Positions 35,422 through 45,376 of a stretch of 64,000 nt of DNA are shown piece after piece (the stretch's first letter is position 1; each line of letters starts with the position of its first letter). A program made the position numbers and the translations under genes. The stretch comes from Bifidobacterium ruminantium DSM 6489 (GTDB taxonomy: Bacteria; Actinomycetota; Actinomycetes; Actinomycetales; Bifidobacteriaceae): the NCBI RefSeq assembly GCF_000770925.1, contig NZ_JDTK01000003.1, positions 117,578 to 181,577 of the forward strand. Direction: 5' to 3'. Under the pieces are notes generated by a model that had not been told where the DNA came from, did no database searches, and worked only from the letters and a program-made list of their open reading frames with translations.

Positions 35422-36686
35422 TGGAATCGACCATTCGCATCGAACGGTATGCAGATCAGGGCCGTTGCGTCGGCCATATCGATGGACGGGTCGTGTTCGT
35501 GCGATTCGCCTTGCCCGGCGAGTTGGTCCGTGTGGTGCTGGACGAGCCGCATGACCGCGAGGACCGTTTCTGGACGGGTGAGGTGTCGGAAGTGCTGGAG
35601 GCCAGTGACGACCGTGTCGACCCGGTCTGGCCGTTGGCTGGCCCGCTCGCCATGGGCGGTGGTGTCGGCGGCGCCGATCTGGTTCATGTGTCCCTTCCCG
35701 GCCAGTTGGAATGGAAGGCCGCATCCATCGCCGAGCAGATGAAAAGACTTGGCCATGTCGACATCGAAGTGCCGATCGAACGCATGCCCGAGGACGAGGC
35801 GGAACGGGGATTGCACTGGCGCACCCGCATCGAGATGATCGCCGACGACGAAGGCCGCCCATCCATGCGCAGGCGGGGAACCCACGTGCGTGTGCCCATC
35901 GATACCATGCCGTTGGCCAGCCGGGCGTTGCTTGAGGTGGCCGAAAAGGAGCATGTGTGGGACGGCGGCTTCACGCCCGGCTCCCAGATCCGTCTGGCGG
36001 TCCCCGAACCACGGGACGGCGCCGAAATCGCCGGAAACTATGCCGTTCTCGTCAACGGAGAGGTGACGTCGGGCGATCGTGAGCTTGTCGAAAAGGTCAT
36101 GGTCTGCGGACGCGAATTCGAATACGGCGTGGACTCGGGCGGATTCTGGCAGATGCACCGCCATGCGCCGATCGCATTGACCAACCACGTGATGTCCCTG
36201 GTCCGCGGCGAGCTTGACGGCGCTGCGTCCGCATGCCTGTGGGACCTGTATTCCGGCTCCGGTCTGTTCACGTTGCCGCTGGCCACGTTGAGCGCCGAAC
36301 GCGTGCGCATGCTGAGCGTCGAAGGTGGGAAAACCGCGGTCAAACACGCACAGCGCAACCTCAGGGCCATCCACATGGGCAATGTCGACGCCCGCACGGG
36401 CGACGTCGCCAAAACGCTTGCCAACGTGCGCAACGACCTGTCCAAACCGGATGTCGTGGTGCTTGATCCGCCACGCGCCGGCGCACGTGCGAAGGTGTGC
36501 GGCCAGATCGCTGAATCCGGTGCACGTGCCGTCGTGTACATCGCCTGCGATCCGGCCTCGCTGGCACGCGACACCGCCACGCTGACACGACTCGGGTATG
36601 CTCTAGCCGACATTCGGGCCTTCGATATCTACCCGTCCACCCATCATGTCGAGACGGTGGCTTTGTTCCGGAAAGACGTGCGGTGA
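35421..36686 (+). CDS. TrmA/RlmD-type uracil-5 RNA methyltransferase lacking Fe-S cysteines
   Basis: 421 residues. An N-terminal TRAM-like barrel (IRIERYADQGRCVGHIDGRVVFVRFALPGELV) is followed by a SAM-methyltransferase core: DLYSGSGLFTLPLA, SVEGGKTAVKHAQRNL, VVLDPPRAGAR and the nucleophile Cys376 in YIACDPASLARD. GGFWQMHRHAP is also family-typical. In the stretch where many RumA-like enzymes carry the Fe-S cysteines (about residues 65-90) this protein has none. The target is 23S rRNA or tRNA uridine, not decidable here. GGAGG lies ten bases before the start; the stop overlaps the next gene (GTGA). Confidence 0.88.
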   Translation: MESTIRIERYADQGRCVGHIDGRVVFVRFALPGELVRVVLDEPHDREDRFWTGEVSEVLEASDDRVDPVWPLAGPLAMGGGVGGADLVHVSLPGQLEWKAASIAEQMKRLGHVDIEVPIERMPEDEAERGLHWRTRIEMIADDEGRPSMRRRGTHVRVPIDTMPLASRALLEVAEKEHVWDGGFTPGSQIRLAVPEPRDGAEIAGNYAVLVNGEVTSGDRELVEKVMVCGREFEYGVDSGGFWQMHRHAPIALTNHVMSLVRGELDGAASACLWDLYSGSGLFTLPLATLSAERVRMLSVEGGKTAVKHAQRNLRAIHMGNVDARTGDVAKTLANVRNDLSKPDVVVLDPPRAGARAKVCGQIAESGARAVVYIACDPASLARDTATLTRLGYALADIRAFDIYPSTHHVETVALFRKDVR

Positions 36687-37276
36687 CCGGTTCCGTGAGA
36701 CGTGCGGCCGCCGGTCTCATCGCTGCCGCCTGCATCGCTTCCACACTGTCCGCCTGCACGCCGTACAACGCGGCGGTGGGGGACACGCAATCCGCCGATG
36801 ACGCGGTCGCCCACGTCATGAAGGATTGCAACAGCCTCAATGTGGCGATGGTCGGATCGCAGGATGTCCAAGCCGACCGCATGGCCATGGATGCTTTGAA
36901 GACGGGCGGTCTCAAACCGATCTACCTGCCCGTCTCCGGAACCGTTGACGCGCAGGACACCGCCCAACAGGGTGTCAAGGACATGACGCAGCGCATGGCC
37001 GACATCATCGTCATCGCGGGAATCGACGTGTCCGGCGCGAACCACGACGGCTGGTACGAAACGCTGGACGCGCCAAGACAGGCCGGCATACCGGTCGTGC
37101 TGCTCGATCCCATCTCCGTACCGACCGACGACACGTTGTTCGCGGCTACGCTCAAAACCAACGATCGCATGACGGACGCCAAGCCGCTTGCCGACGCGGT
37201 GGCGGCCATCGCCAACAACGATCCGCACGACCGGGAGATCATCGTCAGCACAGTGGAACGCAAAACCCGCGAATAA
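36683..37276 (+). CDS. Lipoprotein with periplasmic-binding-like fold, short
   Basis: 197 residues with a GTG start overlapping the stop of the methyltransferase gene. The signal MTGSVRRAAAGLIAAACIASTL ends in the lipobox LSAC. The rest, NVAMVGSQDVQADRMAMDALKTGGLKPIYLPV, MADIIVIAGIDV and AGIPVVLLDPISVP, looks like one lobe of a sugar-binding periplasmic protein. It is too short for two lobes, so ligand binding is doubtful. Role unknown; it ends the DUF3710-DUF3159-methyltransferase operon. Confidence 0.75.
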   Translation: MTGSVRRAAAGLIAAACIASTLSACTPYNAAVGDTQSADDAVAHVMKDCNSLNVAMVGSQDVQADRMAMDALKTGGLKPIYLPVSGTVDAQDTAQQGVKDMTQRMADIIVIAGIDVSGANHDGWYETLDAPRQAGIPVVLLDPISVPTDDTLFAATLKTNDRMTDAKPLADAVAAIANNDPHDREIIVSTVERKTRE

Positions 37277-37286
37277 TCGGTATGCG

Positions 37287-37310
37287 CGGAATCCGTCCCT
37301 TCTGATTCCG
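37287..37310 (+). terminator. Weak hairpin after the lipoprotein gene
   Basis: CGGAATC and GATTCCG form a seven-pair stem with a ten-base loop. No U-run follows, so termination is only inferred from position. Confidence 0.35.
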
Positions 37311-37429
37311 TCGCTTCGCCGATCGTTGCTGACCGTGGTGCTGGGTGTTCCCTGAAAAAACCCTGAATTTTGCCGGAGCGTTACACGAAAACCCCATAGG
37401 TGTGGAAGCCAAGGCGGTAGGCTGGCAAC

Positions 37430-39904
37430 ATGAGTGAAAGCCAATCCATGCCTGAGACCGGCGAAAAGGGACTCACCGCTGCGGAAGTCGCCGCCCTTAC
37501 GGAAAGCGGGCAGACCAACGCCGTCAAATCCTCCACCTCACGTTCGCTCGCCGACATCGTGCGGGCCAACGTCTTCACTCTATTCAACGGCATCATCTTC
37601 GCCGCCATGGTCATGGTGCTCATCACCGGTTCGTGGAAGGATGCCGTATTCGGCTTCGTCATACTCATCAACACCGGAATCGGCATCGTCACCGAATTGA
37701 AGGCCAAGCGTACGCTCGACAAGCTGTCGATTCTCGTCGCATCCGACTATCTGGTGCGACGAGACGGCGAAGACGTCGAGATTCCGCACAACGAGATCGT
37801 GCTTGGCGACCTCATGTGGATCCGCTCCGGCGAACAGGTGCCCGCCGATGCGCAAATCATACGCACATGGGGATTAGAACTTGACGAATCCATGCTCACC
37901 GGCGAATCGCGCACCGTCCGCAAAAACGAAGGCGATGACATCTACTCCGGTTCCACGGCGGTCTCCGGCATGGCCTTGGTGCGCGTCACGGCGGTCGGCG
38001 CCCACAGCTACGCCGCCACCCTGACCGCGCAGGCGAAGGTCTACAAGAAGACCGTCTCCGACATCAACAAGGGCATCAACACCATCCTCAAATTCATGAC
38101 CTTCCTCGTCGTGCCGCTGTGCGTGCTGCTCATATGGTCGCAGGTGCACGCCGTCGGAGGCTGGAACGTCGCCGTCGCCACCGGGCAATGGCGTTCCGCG
38201 GTCGTGTCTGCGGTGGCCGGCGTGGTCGGCATGATCCCCGAAGGCCTCGTGCTGCTCACCTCGCTCAATTTTGCGCTCGCGGCCATCCGCCTGGCACGCA
38301 AAAACACGCTCGTGCAGGAGCTCGAATCCGTGGAGACCCTCGCGCGTGTGGACTGCCTGAACCTCGACAAAACCGGCACCGTCACCGATGGCGGCATCAT
38401 GCTCAACGACGTGCGCATGCTGGACGGCTCCGACGCCGACACGGCAGCCGCGCACGCTGCAAAGCAGGCGTTGTACGACCTGTCGAATGAAGGCCAGCCG
38501 AACGGCACGGGGCAGGCGATTCTCGCCGGGCTCGGCGAACAGGGTTTCACGGCTGGCACTGTCAGAGAACGCGTGCCATTCTCGTCGGCCCGCAAATGGA
38601 GTTCGATTTTTGACGGGAACACGGTATGGACGATGGGCGCGCCGGAAGTCGTCATATCCCACCTGCAGGGCGATTACGCCGACGTCCTCAGGCAGGTCAA
38701 CGACTTCGCCCACGACGGCAACCGCGTCCTGCTGATTGCACGGCATGACGGACCTGCTCCGGCCGATTACGAAAGCGATCCGGTGATAGACCCCGTTTCG
38801 CGGCCGGTCGCGCTGGTGCTGTGCTCCGAGCATATCCGAGACGATGCCGAGGCGACGCTCGCATGGTTCCGCGAGCAGGGCGTACGCTGCCGCATCATCT
38901 CCGGTGATAATCCCGTCACCGTAGGCGCGATCGCAAGGAAAGTGCGGCTTACCGGAGACTCGGAGCCACGTTTCATGGACGCGCGCGAATTGCCATCCGA
39001 CATCACGGAGCTGGCGAGGACACTGGAGGATGTGGATGTGCTTGGCCGCGTACTGCCGGACCAGAAAAAGGCGATTGTCCAAGCGTTGCACTTGGGGGAG
39101 CATGTCGTGGCGATGACCGGCGACGGCGTGAACGACGCGCTCGCCATCAAGGAAGCCGATCTGGGCATCGCGATGGGCAACGCGGCCCCCGCCACCAAGG
39201 CCGTGGCGCAGGTGGTGCTCGTCGATTCGAAATTCTCGCATCTTCCCGACGTGGTGGCGCGTGGACGTCAGGTCATGGCCAACATGGAACGCGTGGCCAG
39301 CCTGTTCCTCGTCAAAACCGTGTATTCCGCGCTGATCTCGCTTGGCGTGGTCCTGACGCAGATTCCATTCCCGTATCTGCCTCGCCATATCACGTACATC
39401 GGCGCTTTGACCATCGGTATGCCGGCGTTCATTCTGGCGCTTGCGCCGAACACGCGCCGTTATATTCCGGGTTTTCTTGGACGAGTGGTGCGGTTCGCGT
39501 TGCCCGGAGGCGTGGCAACGGCGCTGGCGATTCTTGCCGATTCGTGGATTCTGCCGATGATCATGGGTTGGGACGTCCGCCGGTCCGCCGCGCAGCTGGG
39601 CATGCTCCGCGGAGTCAATGCGATCATCCTGCTGATGATGGGCATCTTCGTGCTGGCGCGTGTGGCCCGGCCGCTCAACTCGTGGAGAGGCGGCCTTGTG
39701 CTGGCGTTCGCGGCGACGGGCGTGGCGGGCATGTTCGTTCCGTTCGTGGCGAAATTCTTCGCGCTCGTGGTGCCGTCCGGCGAAATGCTCGCTGCGACGT
39801 TCGCAGCGCTTGCCTTGTCCGCCATCGTCTTCGTGCTGTGCCTATGGTGCGTTCCGAAAATGGTCGGTATTTTCTCACGTTTCAAGAAGACACGCCAGAG
39901 CTGA
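37430..39904 (+). CDS. P-type cation-transporting ATPase, CtpE-like
   Basis: 824 residues. The phosphorylation site is DKTGTV, in [18 protein letters not shown] ([11 protein letters not shown]) is the actuator motif and [20 protein letters not shown] the hinge. The membrane motif [17 protein letters not shown] precedes the phosphorylation domain. The short N-terminus and the helix sequences [23 protein letters not shown] and [20 protein letters not shown] resemble mycobacterial CtpE, reported as a calcium transporter. No heavy-metal CPC motif is present. TAGGCT lies six bases before the ATG and no ribosome site is obvious. It is followed 80 bp later by aconitase. Confidence 0.9.
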   Translation: MSESQSMPETGEKGLTAAEVAALTESGQTNAVKSSTSRSLADIVRANVFTLFNGIIFAAMVMVLITGSWKDAVFGFVILINTGIGIVTELKAKRTLDKLSILVASDYLVRRDGEDVEIPHNEIVLGDLMWIRSGEQVPADAQIIRTWGLELDESMLTGESRTVRKNEGDDIYSGSTAVSGMALVRVTAVGAHSYAATLTAQAKVYKKTVSDINKGINTILKFMTFLVVPLCVLLIWSQVHAVGGWNVAVATGQWRSAVVSAVAGVVGMIPEGLVLLTSLNFALAAIRLARKNTLVQELESVETLARVDCLNLDKTGTVTDGGIMLNDVRMLDGSDADTAAAHAAKQALYDLSNEGQPNGTGQAILAGLGEQGFTAGTVRERVPFSSARKWSSIFDGNTVWTMGAPEVVISHLQGDYADVLRQVNDFAHDGNRVLLIARHDGPAPADYESDPVIDPVSRPVALVLCSEHIRDDAEATLAWFREQGVRCRIISGDNPVTVGAIARKVRLTGDSEPRFMDARELPSDITELARTLEDVDVLGRVLPDQKKAIVQALHLGEHVVAMTGDGVNDALAIKEADLGIAMGNAAPATKAVAQVVLVDSKFSHLPDVVARGRQVMANMERVASLFLVKTVYSALISLGVVLTQIPFPYLPRHITYIGALTIGMPAFILALAPNTRRYIPGFLGRVVRFALPGGVATALAILADSWILPMIMGWDVRRSAAQLGMLRGVNAIILLMMGIFVLARVARPLNSWRGGLVLAFAATGVAGMFVPFVAKFFALVVPSGEMLAATFAALALSAIVFVLCLWCVPKMVGIFSRFKKTRQS

Positions 39905-39984
39905 GACGATGTGGCGGTATCGTTGAAACGGATAATCGACTGTTGGAAAAGCAGTTCAAAGCAGCCATAAAGCTCGGAGGTAGC

Positions 39985-42684
39985 ATGTCTGTGCGCGATG
40001 ACCAGCTCGACACCCTGAAGGTGGGCGGCAAGGATTACGACTATTACCGTATCGCGGATTTGCCGGGCATCGATCATCTTCCGTATTCGTTGAAGGTTCT
40101 CGTCGAGAATCTGGTGCGCAACATCGATGGCGCCAACATTACGGATGATCATGTCAAGGCACTGTTGGATTGGGATCCGAACGCCCAGCCGAGCCACGAG
40201 ATCCAGTTCACGCCGTCCCGCGTGGTCATGCAGGACTTCACCGGCGTGCCATGCATCGTCGATCTCGCCACTATGCGCGATGCAGTCAAGGAACTCGGGG
40301 GAGACCCGGAGGTCATCAACCCTCAGGTCCAGTCTGACATGGTGATCGACCACTCCGTACAGATCGACAAGTACGGCGTCGCCGACGCCGTCGAACAGAA
40401 CATGGATATCGAATACCAGCGCAACGGCGAACGCTACCAGTTCCTGCGTTGGGGCCAGCAGGCCTTCCGAAACTTCCGCGTGGTGCCGCCGGGAACCGGC
40501 ATCATCCACCAGGTCAACATCGAATACCTCGCCAAGGTCGTTATGACCAAGGCGGAGCAGAACGGTAACACCCTCGCGTACCTCGACTCCTGCGTCGGCA
40601 CCGACTCGCACACCACCACCGTCAACGGTCTGGGCGTGCTCGGCTGGGGCGTGGGCGGCATCGAAGCCGAAGCCGCCATGCTCGGCCAGCCCATCTCCAT
40701 GCTCGTGCCGCGCGTCGTCGGCTTCAAGCTCACCGGCTCCATCCCCGAAGGCGTCACCGCCACCGATGTGGTGCTCACCATCACCGACATGCTGCGCCAG
40801 CACGGCGTGGTCGGCAAGTTCGTCGAATTCTACGGCGAAGGCATCGCCTCCGTGCCGCTGGCCAACCGTGCGACCATCGGCAACATGGGTCCGGAATTCG
40901 GCTCCACCTGCGGCATCTTCCCAATCGACGGCGTTACGCTCGACTATCTGCGTCTGACCGGCCGTTCCGAAGAGCAGATTGCCCTCGTCGAAGCCTACGC
41001 CAAGGCCAATAAGCTGTGGGGCGACACCACTGACCCGAACTACGTGGAACCGCAGTATTCCGAATATCTCGAGCTCGACCTCGGCACTGTCGTGCCGTCC
41101 ATCGCAGGCCCGAAGCGCCCGCAGGACCGCATCAAGCTGAGCGAATCCAAGACGAAGTTCGAAGCCACCCTGCTGGACTATGAGACCGACAAGACCGTGC
41201 AGAAGCCGGTCGCCGTCTCCACCGATTTCCGTGGCGACTTCGACATCAAGAACGGTGATGTGGCCATCGCATCCATCACCTCCTGCACCAACACCTCCAA
41301 CCCGTCCGTCATGATCGCGGCCGGCCTCATCGCCCGCAACGCGCATGCCAAGGGACTCAAGCCCAAGCCGTGGGTCAAGACCTCACTTGCGCCGGGCTCC
41401 CAGGTTGTGGCCGACTACCTGAAGGCCGCCGGCCTGCAGGACGATCTCGACGCGCTCGGCTACCAGCTGGTCGGCTTCGGCTGCGCCACCTGCATCGGCA
41501 ACTCCGGTCCGCTGCTGCCCGAAATCTCCGAAGCCATCAACGCCAACGACCTGACCGTCACCTCCGTGCTGAGCGGTAACCGCAACTTCGAAGGCCGCAT
41601 CAGCCCCGACGTCAAGATGAACTATCTGGCATCCCCGCCGCTCGTCATCGCCTACGCACTCGCTGGCACCATGGACTTCGACTTCGAAACCCAGCCGCTT
41701 GGTAGGGACAACGAAGGCAACGACGTGTACTTGAAGGACATCTGGCCGACCAACGAGGAAGTCGAATCCGTGGTGAACGGTACCGTCAGCCGCGAAATGT
41801 TCCTCAAGGACTACGCCTCCGTATTCGAGGGCGACCGCCGTTGGAAGGGCCTCGACGTGCCGGAAGGCGAACTGTTCGCCTGGGACGAGAATTCCACCTA
41901 CGTGCGTAAGCAGACCTTCTTCGACGGTATGAAAGCCACCCCGGATCCAGTTGAGGATATTCACGGCGCCCGTGTGCTTGCACTGCTCGGCGACTCCGTG
42001 ACCACCGATCACATCTCTCCGGCAGGTGCGTTCAAGGCTTCCAGCCCGGCAGGCAAGTACCTGACCGATCGTGGTGTCGAACCGAAGAACTTCAACTCCT
42101 ACGGTTCCCGTCGAGGCAACCATGAAGTCATGGTCCGTGGCACGTTCGGTAACATTCGTCTCAGGAATCAGCTGCTCGCCTCCGTCGGCGAAGAAATCAC
42201 TCCTGGTGGCTTCACCTACGACTTCCTCGACAAGAAGCCGACCACGATTTTCGAAGCGTCCCGCGACTACATTGACCATGACGTGCCACTCGTCGTGCTC
42301 GCAGGCAAGGAATACGGCACCGGCTCCTCTCGTGACTGGGCCGCCAAGGGCACCGTCATGCTGGGTGTCAAAGCAGTCATCACCGAAAGCTTCGAACGTA
42401 TCCACCGTTCCAACCTCATCGGCATGGGTGTGCTCCCGCTGCAGTTCCCCGAAGGTGAATCGTATGAAAGCCTTGGGCTGAACGGCACCGAAACCTATGA
42501 CATCTCCGGAGTCGAAGCGCTCAACAGCGGCTCCACCCCGAAGACCGTCCACGTCACCGCCACCCACGATGACGGTTCCAAGACCGAATTCGACGCGGTC
42601 GTGCGCATCGATACCCCAGGCGAGGCCGACTACTACCGCAACGGAGGTATTCTCCAGTACGTCCTGCGCAACCTAATGAAATAG
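39985..42684 (+). CDS. acn: Aconitate hydratase AcnA
   Basis: 899 residues, AcnA/IRP1 type. It isomerises citrate to isocitrate for glutamate synthesis in an incomplete citric acid cycle. The [4Fe-4S] cysteines lie in [14 protein letters not shown] and [13 protein letters not shown]. The N-terminal [30 protein letters not shown] and the swivel-domain [17 protein letters not shown] are intact. CGGAGG is four bases before the ATG at 39985; the frame stays open far upstream only because it runs antiparallel to nothing. The stop codon lies within the outer stem of a long structured element, followed by a separate hairpin. Confidence 0.96.
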   Translation: MSVRDDQLDTLKVGGKDYDYYRIADLPGIDHLPYSLKVLVENLVRNIDGANITDDHVKALLDWDPNAQPSHEIQFTPSRVVMQDFTGVPCIVDLATMRDAVKELGGDPEVINPQVQSDMVIDHSVQIDKYGVADAVEQNMDIEYQRNGERYQFLRWGQQAFRNFRVVPPGTGIIHQVNIEYLAKVVMTKAEQNGNTLAYLDSCVGTDSHTTTVNGLGVLGWGVGGIEAEAAMLGQPISMLVPRVVGFKLTGSIPEGVTATDVVLTITDMLRQHGVVGKFVEFYGEGIASVPLANRATIGNMGPEFGSTCGIFPIDGVTLDYLRLTGRSEEQIALVEAYAKANKLWGDTTDPNYVEPQYSEYLELDLGTVVPSIAGPKRPQDRIKLSESKTKFEATLLDYETDKTVQKPVAVSTDFRGDFDIKNGDVAIASITSCTNTSNPSVMIAAGLIARNAHAKGLKPKPWVKTSLAPGSQVVADYLKAAGLQDDLDALGYQLVGFGCATCIGNSGPLLPEISEAINANDLTVTSVLSGNRNFEGRISPDVKMNYLASPPLVIAYALAGTMDFDFETQPLGRDNEGNDVYLKDIWPTNEEVESVVNGTVSREMFLKDYASVFEGDRRWKGLDVPEGELFAWDENSTYVRKQTFFDGMKATPDPVEDIHGARVLALLGDSVTTDHISPAGAFKASSPAGKYLTDRGVEPKNFNSYGSRRGNHEVMVRGTFGNIRLRNQLLASVGEEITPGGFTYDFLDKKPTTIFEASRDYIDHDVPLVVLAGKEYGTGSSRDWAAKGTVMLGVKAVITESFERIHRSNLIGMGVLPLQFPEGESYESLGLNGTETYDISGVEALNSGSTPKTVHVTATHDDGSKTEFDAVVRIDTPGEADYYRNGGILQYVLRNLMK

Positions 42685-42780
42685 ACAAAGACGGAGTGTC
42701 TTCGTCGTTGCTCCTCAGTCGGCGTACTGAGTACGCCTTCCTTCGGTGCGCCTAGAAGACACACGCGTCTTTGCCTATTT
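42679..42780 (+). ncRNA. Structured 3'UTR element, copy A
   Basis: Directly at the acn stop codon. Outer stem: 42679-42693 with 42766-42780, 14 of 15 pairs. Middle stem: GTGTCTTC (42696-42703) with GAAGACAC (42755-42762). Core: CTCAGTC, then hairpin GGCGTAC-TGA-GTACGCC (42721-42737), then TTCCTTCGGTGCGC. GGCGTACTG can alternatively pair with CGGTGCGCC (42744-42752), so two exclusive hairpins are possible. Copy B at 55754 has the same layout and spacing with different stem sequences. The shared flanks of the middle stem are GACGGAG on the left and CACGCGTC on the right. Confidence 0.7.
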
Positions 42781-42835
42781 ACTCCGCTGATCCGCTCGGT
42801 AGACCAGCGTGTGAGACGAGACTTGACGCAGCGAC

Positions 42836-42873
42836 GAGTGGGCCGGAATCGCGAGGTTCCGGCCCACTCTCGT
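42836..42873 (+). terminator. Hairpin downstream of acn and copy A
   Basis: GAGTGGGCCGGAA (42836-42848) and TTCCGGCCCACTC (42857-42869) form a perfect 13-pair stem with an eight-base loop, followed by TCGT. Likely the transcription terminator of acn despite the poor U-run. Confidence 0.65.
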
Positions 42874-42893
42874 ATCAGCGCTAGGGTAGAGGC

Positions 42894-43286
42894 ATGCTTG
42901 ATCACATCACTCTTCACGCTTCGGACGCGGAGCGAAGCATCGCGTTCTATGCCAAGGCCTTGGCGCCACTCGGCTACATTCCCAAAGCACATCACGAGCC
43001 GACCATCGGATTCGGCGTCGATGACGGCACGCCGCGATCAGACTTCTACGTCTCGCCAATGGAAAAGCCTGGACAGACTCCCGTTCCCACTCATATTGCA
43101 TTCCGCGCCGACAACGAACAGGTCGTACGCGACTTCTACAAAGCGGCCATCGCTGCAGGCGGCACCGACAACGGCAAGCCGGGTCCACGCGCCTACCATC
43201 CCGGCTATTACGCCGCCTTCGTGCTCGACCCGGACGGCAACAACATCGAAGCCGTCACCGACTGGTTGCACGCCGTCAGTCGGTAA
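42894..43286 (+). CDS. VOC (glyoxalase/bleomycin-resistance fold) family protein
   Basis: 130 residues. MLDHITLHASDAERSIAFYAKALAPLGY at the start and GYYAAFVLDPDGNNIEAVTDW at the end give the paired beta-alpha-beta-beta-beta units of the VOC fold. Metal ligands are likely His4, one in THIAF and Glu in NNIEAV. Substrate unknown. TAGGGT lies six bases before the ATG, suggesting a leaderless transcript. Its last 11 bases overlap the convergent acetyltransferase gene. Confidence 0.85.
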   Translation: MLDHITLHASDAERSIAFYAKALAPLGYIPKAHHEPTIGFGVDDGTPRSDFYVSPMEKPGQTPVPTHIAFRADNEQVVRDFYKAAIAAGGTDNGKPGPRAYHPGYYAAFVLDPDGNNIEAVTDWLHAVSR

Positions 43287-43950
43287 TCGAATCCTTCCAA
43301 GCACGGTATTCCGCGGCCTTGGCCTGCCAGTACGTGCGGTCGTCATCCGTGATTGGACGGATCACATGGCATGGGTTGCCCACGGCCACCGAATGCGACG
43401 GAATGTCCTTGACCACCACGGAGCCGGCGCCGGTCACCACGTCATCGCCGATGGTCACGCCGGGACCGACCACCACATTGCCGCCGAACCATACGTCGTT
43501 GCCGATGGTAATGGGGCGTGCGCCTTCCGGTCCGGAAGCCCGCACTGTGGCATCGATCGGATGGTAAGGGGTGTACAGTCCCACACGCGGACCGAAGAAC
43601 ACGCGGTCACCGATGGTGATCCTGGCCACGTCAAGGAAGATGCAGTCCATATTGGCGTAGAAATTGTCGCCGATGTATGTATTGCAGCCATAGTCGCAGT
43701 TGAACGGCGGCTCCAGGAACGCTCCCTTGCCGAGCGAACCGAACAGTTCGCGGAAGAGACGGTCGCGCTCATCGAAGGCGTCATACGCCGATGTGTTGAT
43801 GGCTTGCACCAGACGACGCTTGCGCATGTTCATCTCGCGTTGCTTCGGGCTGTCCGCCACATACAGCTCGCCGGACAGCATACGCTCCCACTCGTTTGCG
43901 GGAGTCTCGGCAGGGGTTTGTGCAATGGGATTTTCACGATTTTCCGTCAT
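43276..43950 (-). CDS. Sugar O-acetyltransferase (maltose/galactoside acetyltransferase family)
   Basis: 224 residues. The N-terminal mac domain (EWERMLSGELYVADSPKQREMNMRKRRLVQAINTS) is followed by a left-handed beta-helix of hexapeptide repeats: GCNTYIGDNFYANMDC, ARITIGDRVFFGPRVGLYTPYHP (catalytic His), PITIGNDVWFGGNVVVGPGVTIGDDVVTGAGSVV. It uses acetyl-CoA to acetylate sugars. A 20-residue N-terminal extension precedes the mac domain. A consensus TATAAT lies 85 bp upstream on the same strand. Confidence 0.92.
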   Translation of the reverse strand: MTENRENPIAQTPAETPANEWERMLSGELYVADSPKQREMNMRKRRLVQAINTSAYDAFDERDRLFRELFGSLGKGAFLEPPFNCDYGCNTYIGDNFYANMDCIFLDVARITIGDRVFFGPRVGLYTPYHPIDATVRASGPEGARPITIGNDVWFGGNVVVGPGVTIGDDVVTGAGSVVVKDIPSHSVAVGNPCHVIRPITDDDRTYWQAKAAEYRAWKDSITD

Positions 43951-44034
43951 ATGGACTCCTTTTATGGAACCGTCGGTTGCGCGATACGTCGGTTTTATGA
44001 AGACGCATCGCGGAAAGGAAACAGGGCGAGCCCT

Positions 44035-44040
44035 ATTATA
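44035..44040 (-). promoter_or_regulatory. -10 box of the O-acetyltransferase gene
   Basis: On the minus strand 44040-44035 reads TATAAT, a perfect -10 hexamer. The -35 region is not recognisable. The inferred start near 44028 gives a leader of about 78 bases containing a small GGG-CTCG-CCC hairpin. Confidence 0.4.
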
Positions 44041-44086
44041 CGATTTGCTTCCCGTGCCGTACCGTTCATTGGAATTGGCATGCGAC

Positions 44087-45376
44087 TCATTTGGCCAACT
44101 GCGTGGTGGCGGGGGAGGCCAACGTCGGACGCATGCGGCGAATCCGCCCTAACGCCAAGCCAAGGCAGACGAATGCGGCACCAAACAATGCGACCAGACC
44201 GATCGACGACGCCCAAGCGCCATAATCCACTCCGGTCACGGACGCGGTGCCAAGCCCGAACACGTCGTCGATGGACACGCACAGCCACCAACCGGGCAAC
44301 AGCTTGCCGATCATGATCATCGGTTCGGGCATCATATCCACGGGGAACGCCATACCGGACGTGAACATGCACAGCAGACCAAACACGTTGGCGAACGCGT
44401 TGACGGCCATTTCGGAGCATCCGACCGACCCTAGCAGGAATCCGCAGGCGACCGCCATCAAGGTGTAGACGAACAGCGAGATGAACGACAATCCCACATT
44501 CACGGGCGTCAACCCGCCGAACGGCACTCCAGCCATCACCAGCAACGCCAGCGTGGCCACAGTATATCCGACGCACACCACCAGACCGAACGCCGCGCAG
44601 GTGAGCAGCTCCTGCATTCCCATCGATGCCAGCCGTGCGGGCGACGAATACAGACGCCGACGAATCTCACCGTCGTTGAACGCGCCAACCACCAGGAACG
44701 TGCAGACCGGCATGACCAGCAGCAGCGGATACAGGCCTGTTTTGATGGTTCCGGCAAACGCGGACACGACCGGTGTCACACTTCCGTCACTATCGGAAGG
44801 CGACCGCACCACCGCGATCTTCGACGTTCCGGCATCGGCTTTCGCGGTTTCCAGCACCGTCCGCATGGCCGTATCCAGCGACTGTTGCGTTCCCGCCTGG
44901 CCCAAGTACGCGGTGCGCGTCAACGACAGGAATTCGTTGACCTCCAACTGGGAAAGCGAACCCGCGCCGGAAGTGTAGCTGACGACAGTCTCAACCGTTG
45001 GCTGGCTATCCGACGAGCCATCCAGAAACTTCTGGTAGTCCGAAGCGAAACCATGTGGCACGATCGCTATCAAATCGACGTAATTCGATGCGACAGCCTG
45101 TTGCAGGGCCTCGGAATCGTCCTCGACATCCACCATCTCGCCATCCAACGCAAGATAGGAACGCAACGCGGACGAGACACCATCGGCACCGCCATCGCGG
45201 TCGACCACCGCCACCCGTGCCGTATCGGGATGGAACACCGCATCGCTGCCCGCAGCCGAGCCCCGCATGATCTGCCAGCTGATGGCGAACATCATGATTC
45301 CGATGAATCCCAGATAGATGACCAGGTACATTTTGCGCGATTTCAGAATCCTCAACGCGGTCTTACAGGTATTCAT
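44087..45376 (-). CDS. ABC-2 type transporter permease, second subunit
   Basis: 429 residues. One N-terminal helix (MYLVIYLGFIGIMMFAISWQ) is followed by an external domain of about 190 residues and five helices toward the C-terminus (LYPLLLVMPVCTFLVVGAF, LLTCAAFGLVVCVGYTVATL, VGLSFISLFVYTLMAVACGFLLGS, the NVFGLLCMFTSGMAFP region and IGLVALFGAAFVCLGLALG). This is the YhgE/LnrN-like arrangement of ABC-2 exporters. It overlaps the end of the previous permease gene by 14 bp, so the two are coupled. Confidence 0.88.
   Translation of the reverse strand: MNTCKTALRILKSRKMYLVIYLGFIGIMMFAISWQIMRGSAAGSDAVFHPDTARVAVVDRDGGADGVSSALRSYLALDGEMVDVEDDSEALQQAVASNYVDLIAIVPHGFASDYQKFLDGSSDSQPTVETVVSYTSGAGSLSQLEVNEFLSLTRTAYLGQAGTQQSLDTAMRTVLETAKADAGTSKIAVVRSPSDSDGSVTPVVSAFAGTIKTGLYPLLLVMPVCTFLVVGAFNDGEIRRRLYSSPARLASMGMQELLTCAAFGLVVCVGYTVATLALLVMAGVPFGGLTPVNVGLSFISLFVYTLMAVACGFLLGSVGCSEMAVNAFANVFGLLCMFTSGMAFPVDMMPEPMIMIGKLLPGWWLCVSIDDVFGLGTASVTGVDYGAWASSIGLVALFGAAFVCLGLALGRIRRMRPTLASPATTQLAK

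Noticed and set aside
42679..42780. The acn 3' element as an ordinary intrinsic terminator
   Set aside because: It is too long and branched, has a poor U-run, and is followed by its own perfect 13-pair hairpin; the same layout recurs at 55754.
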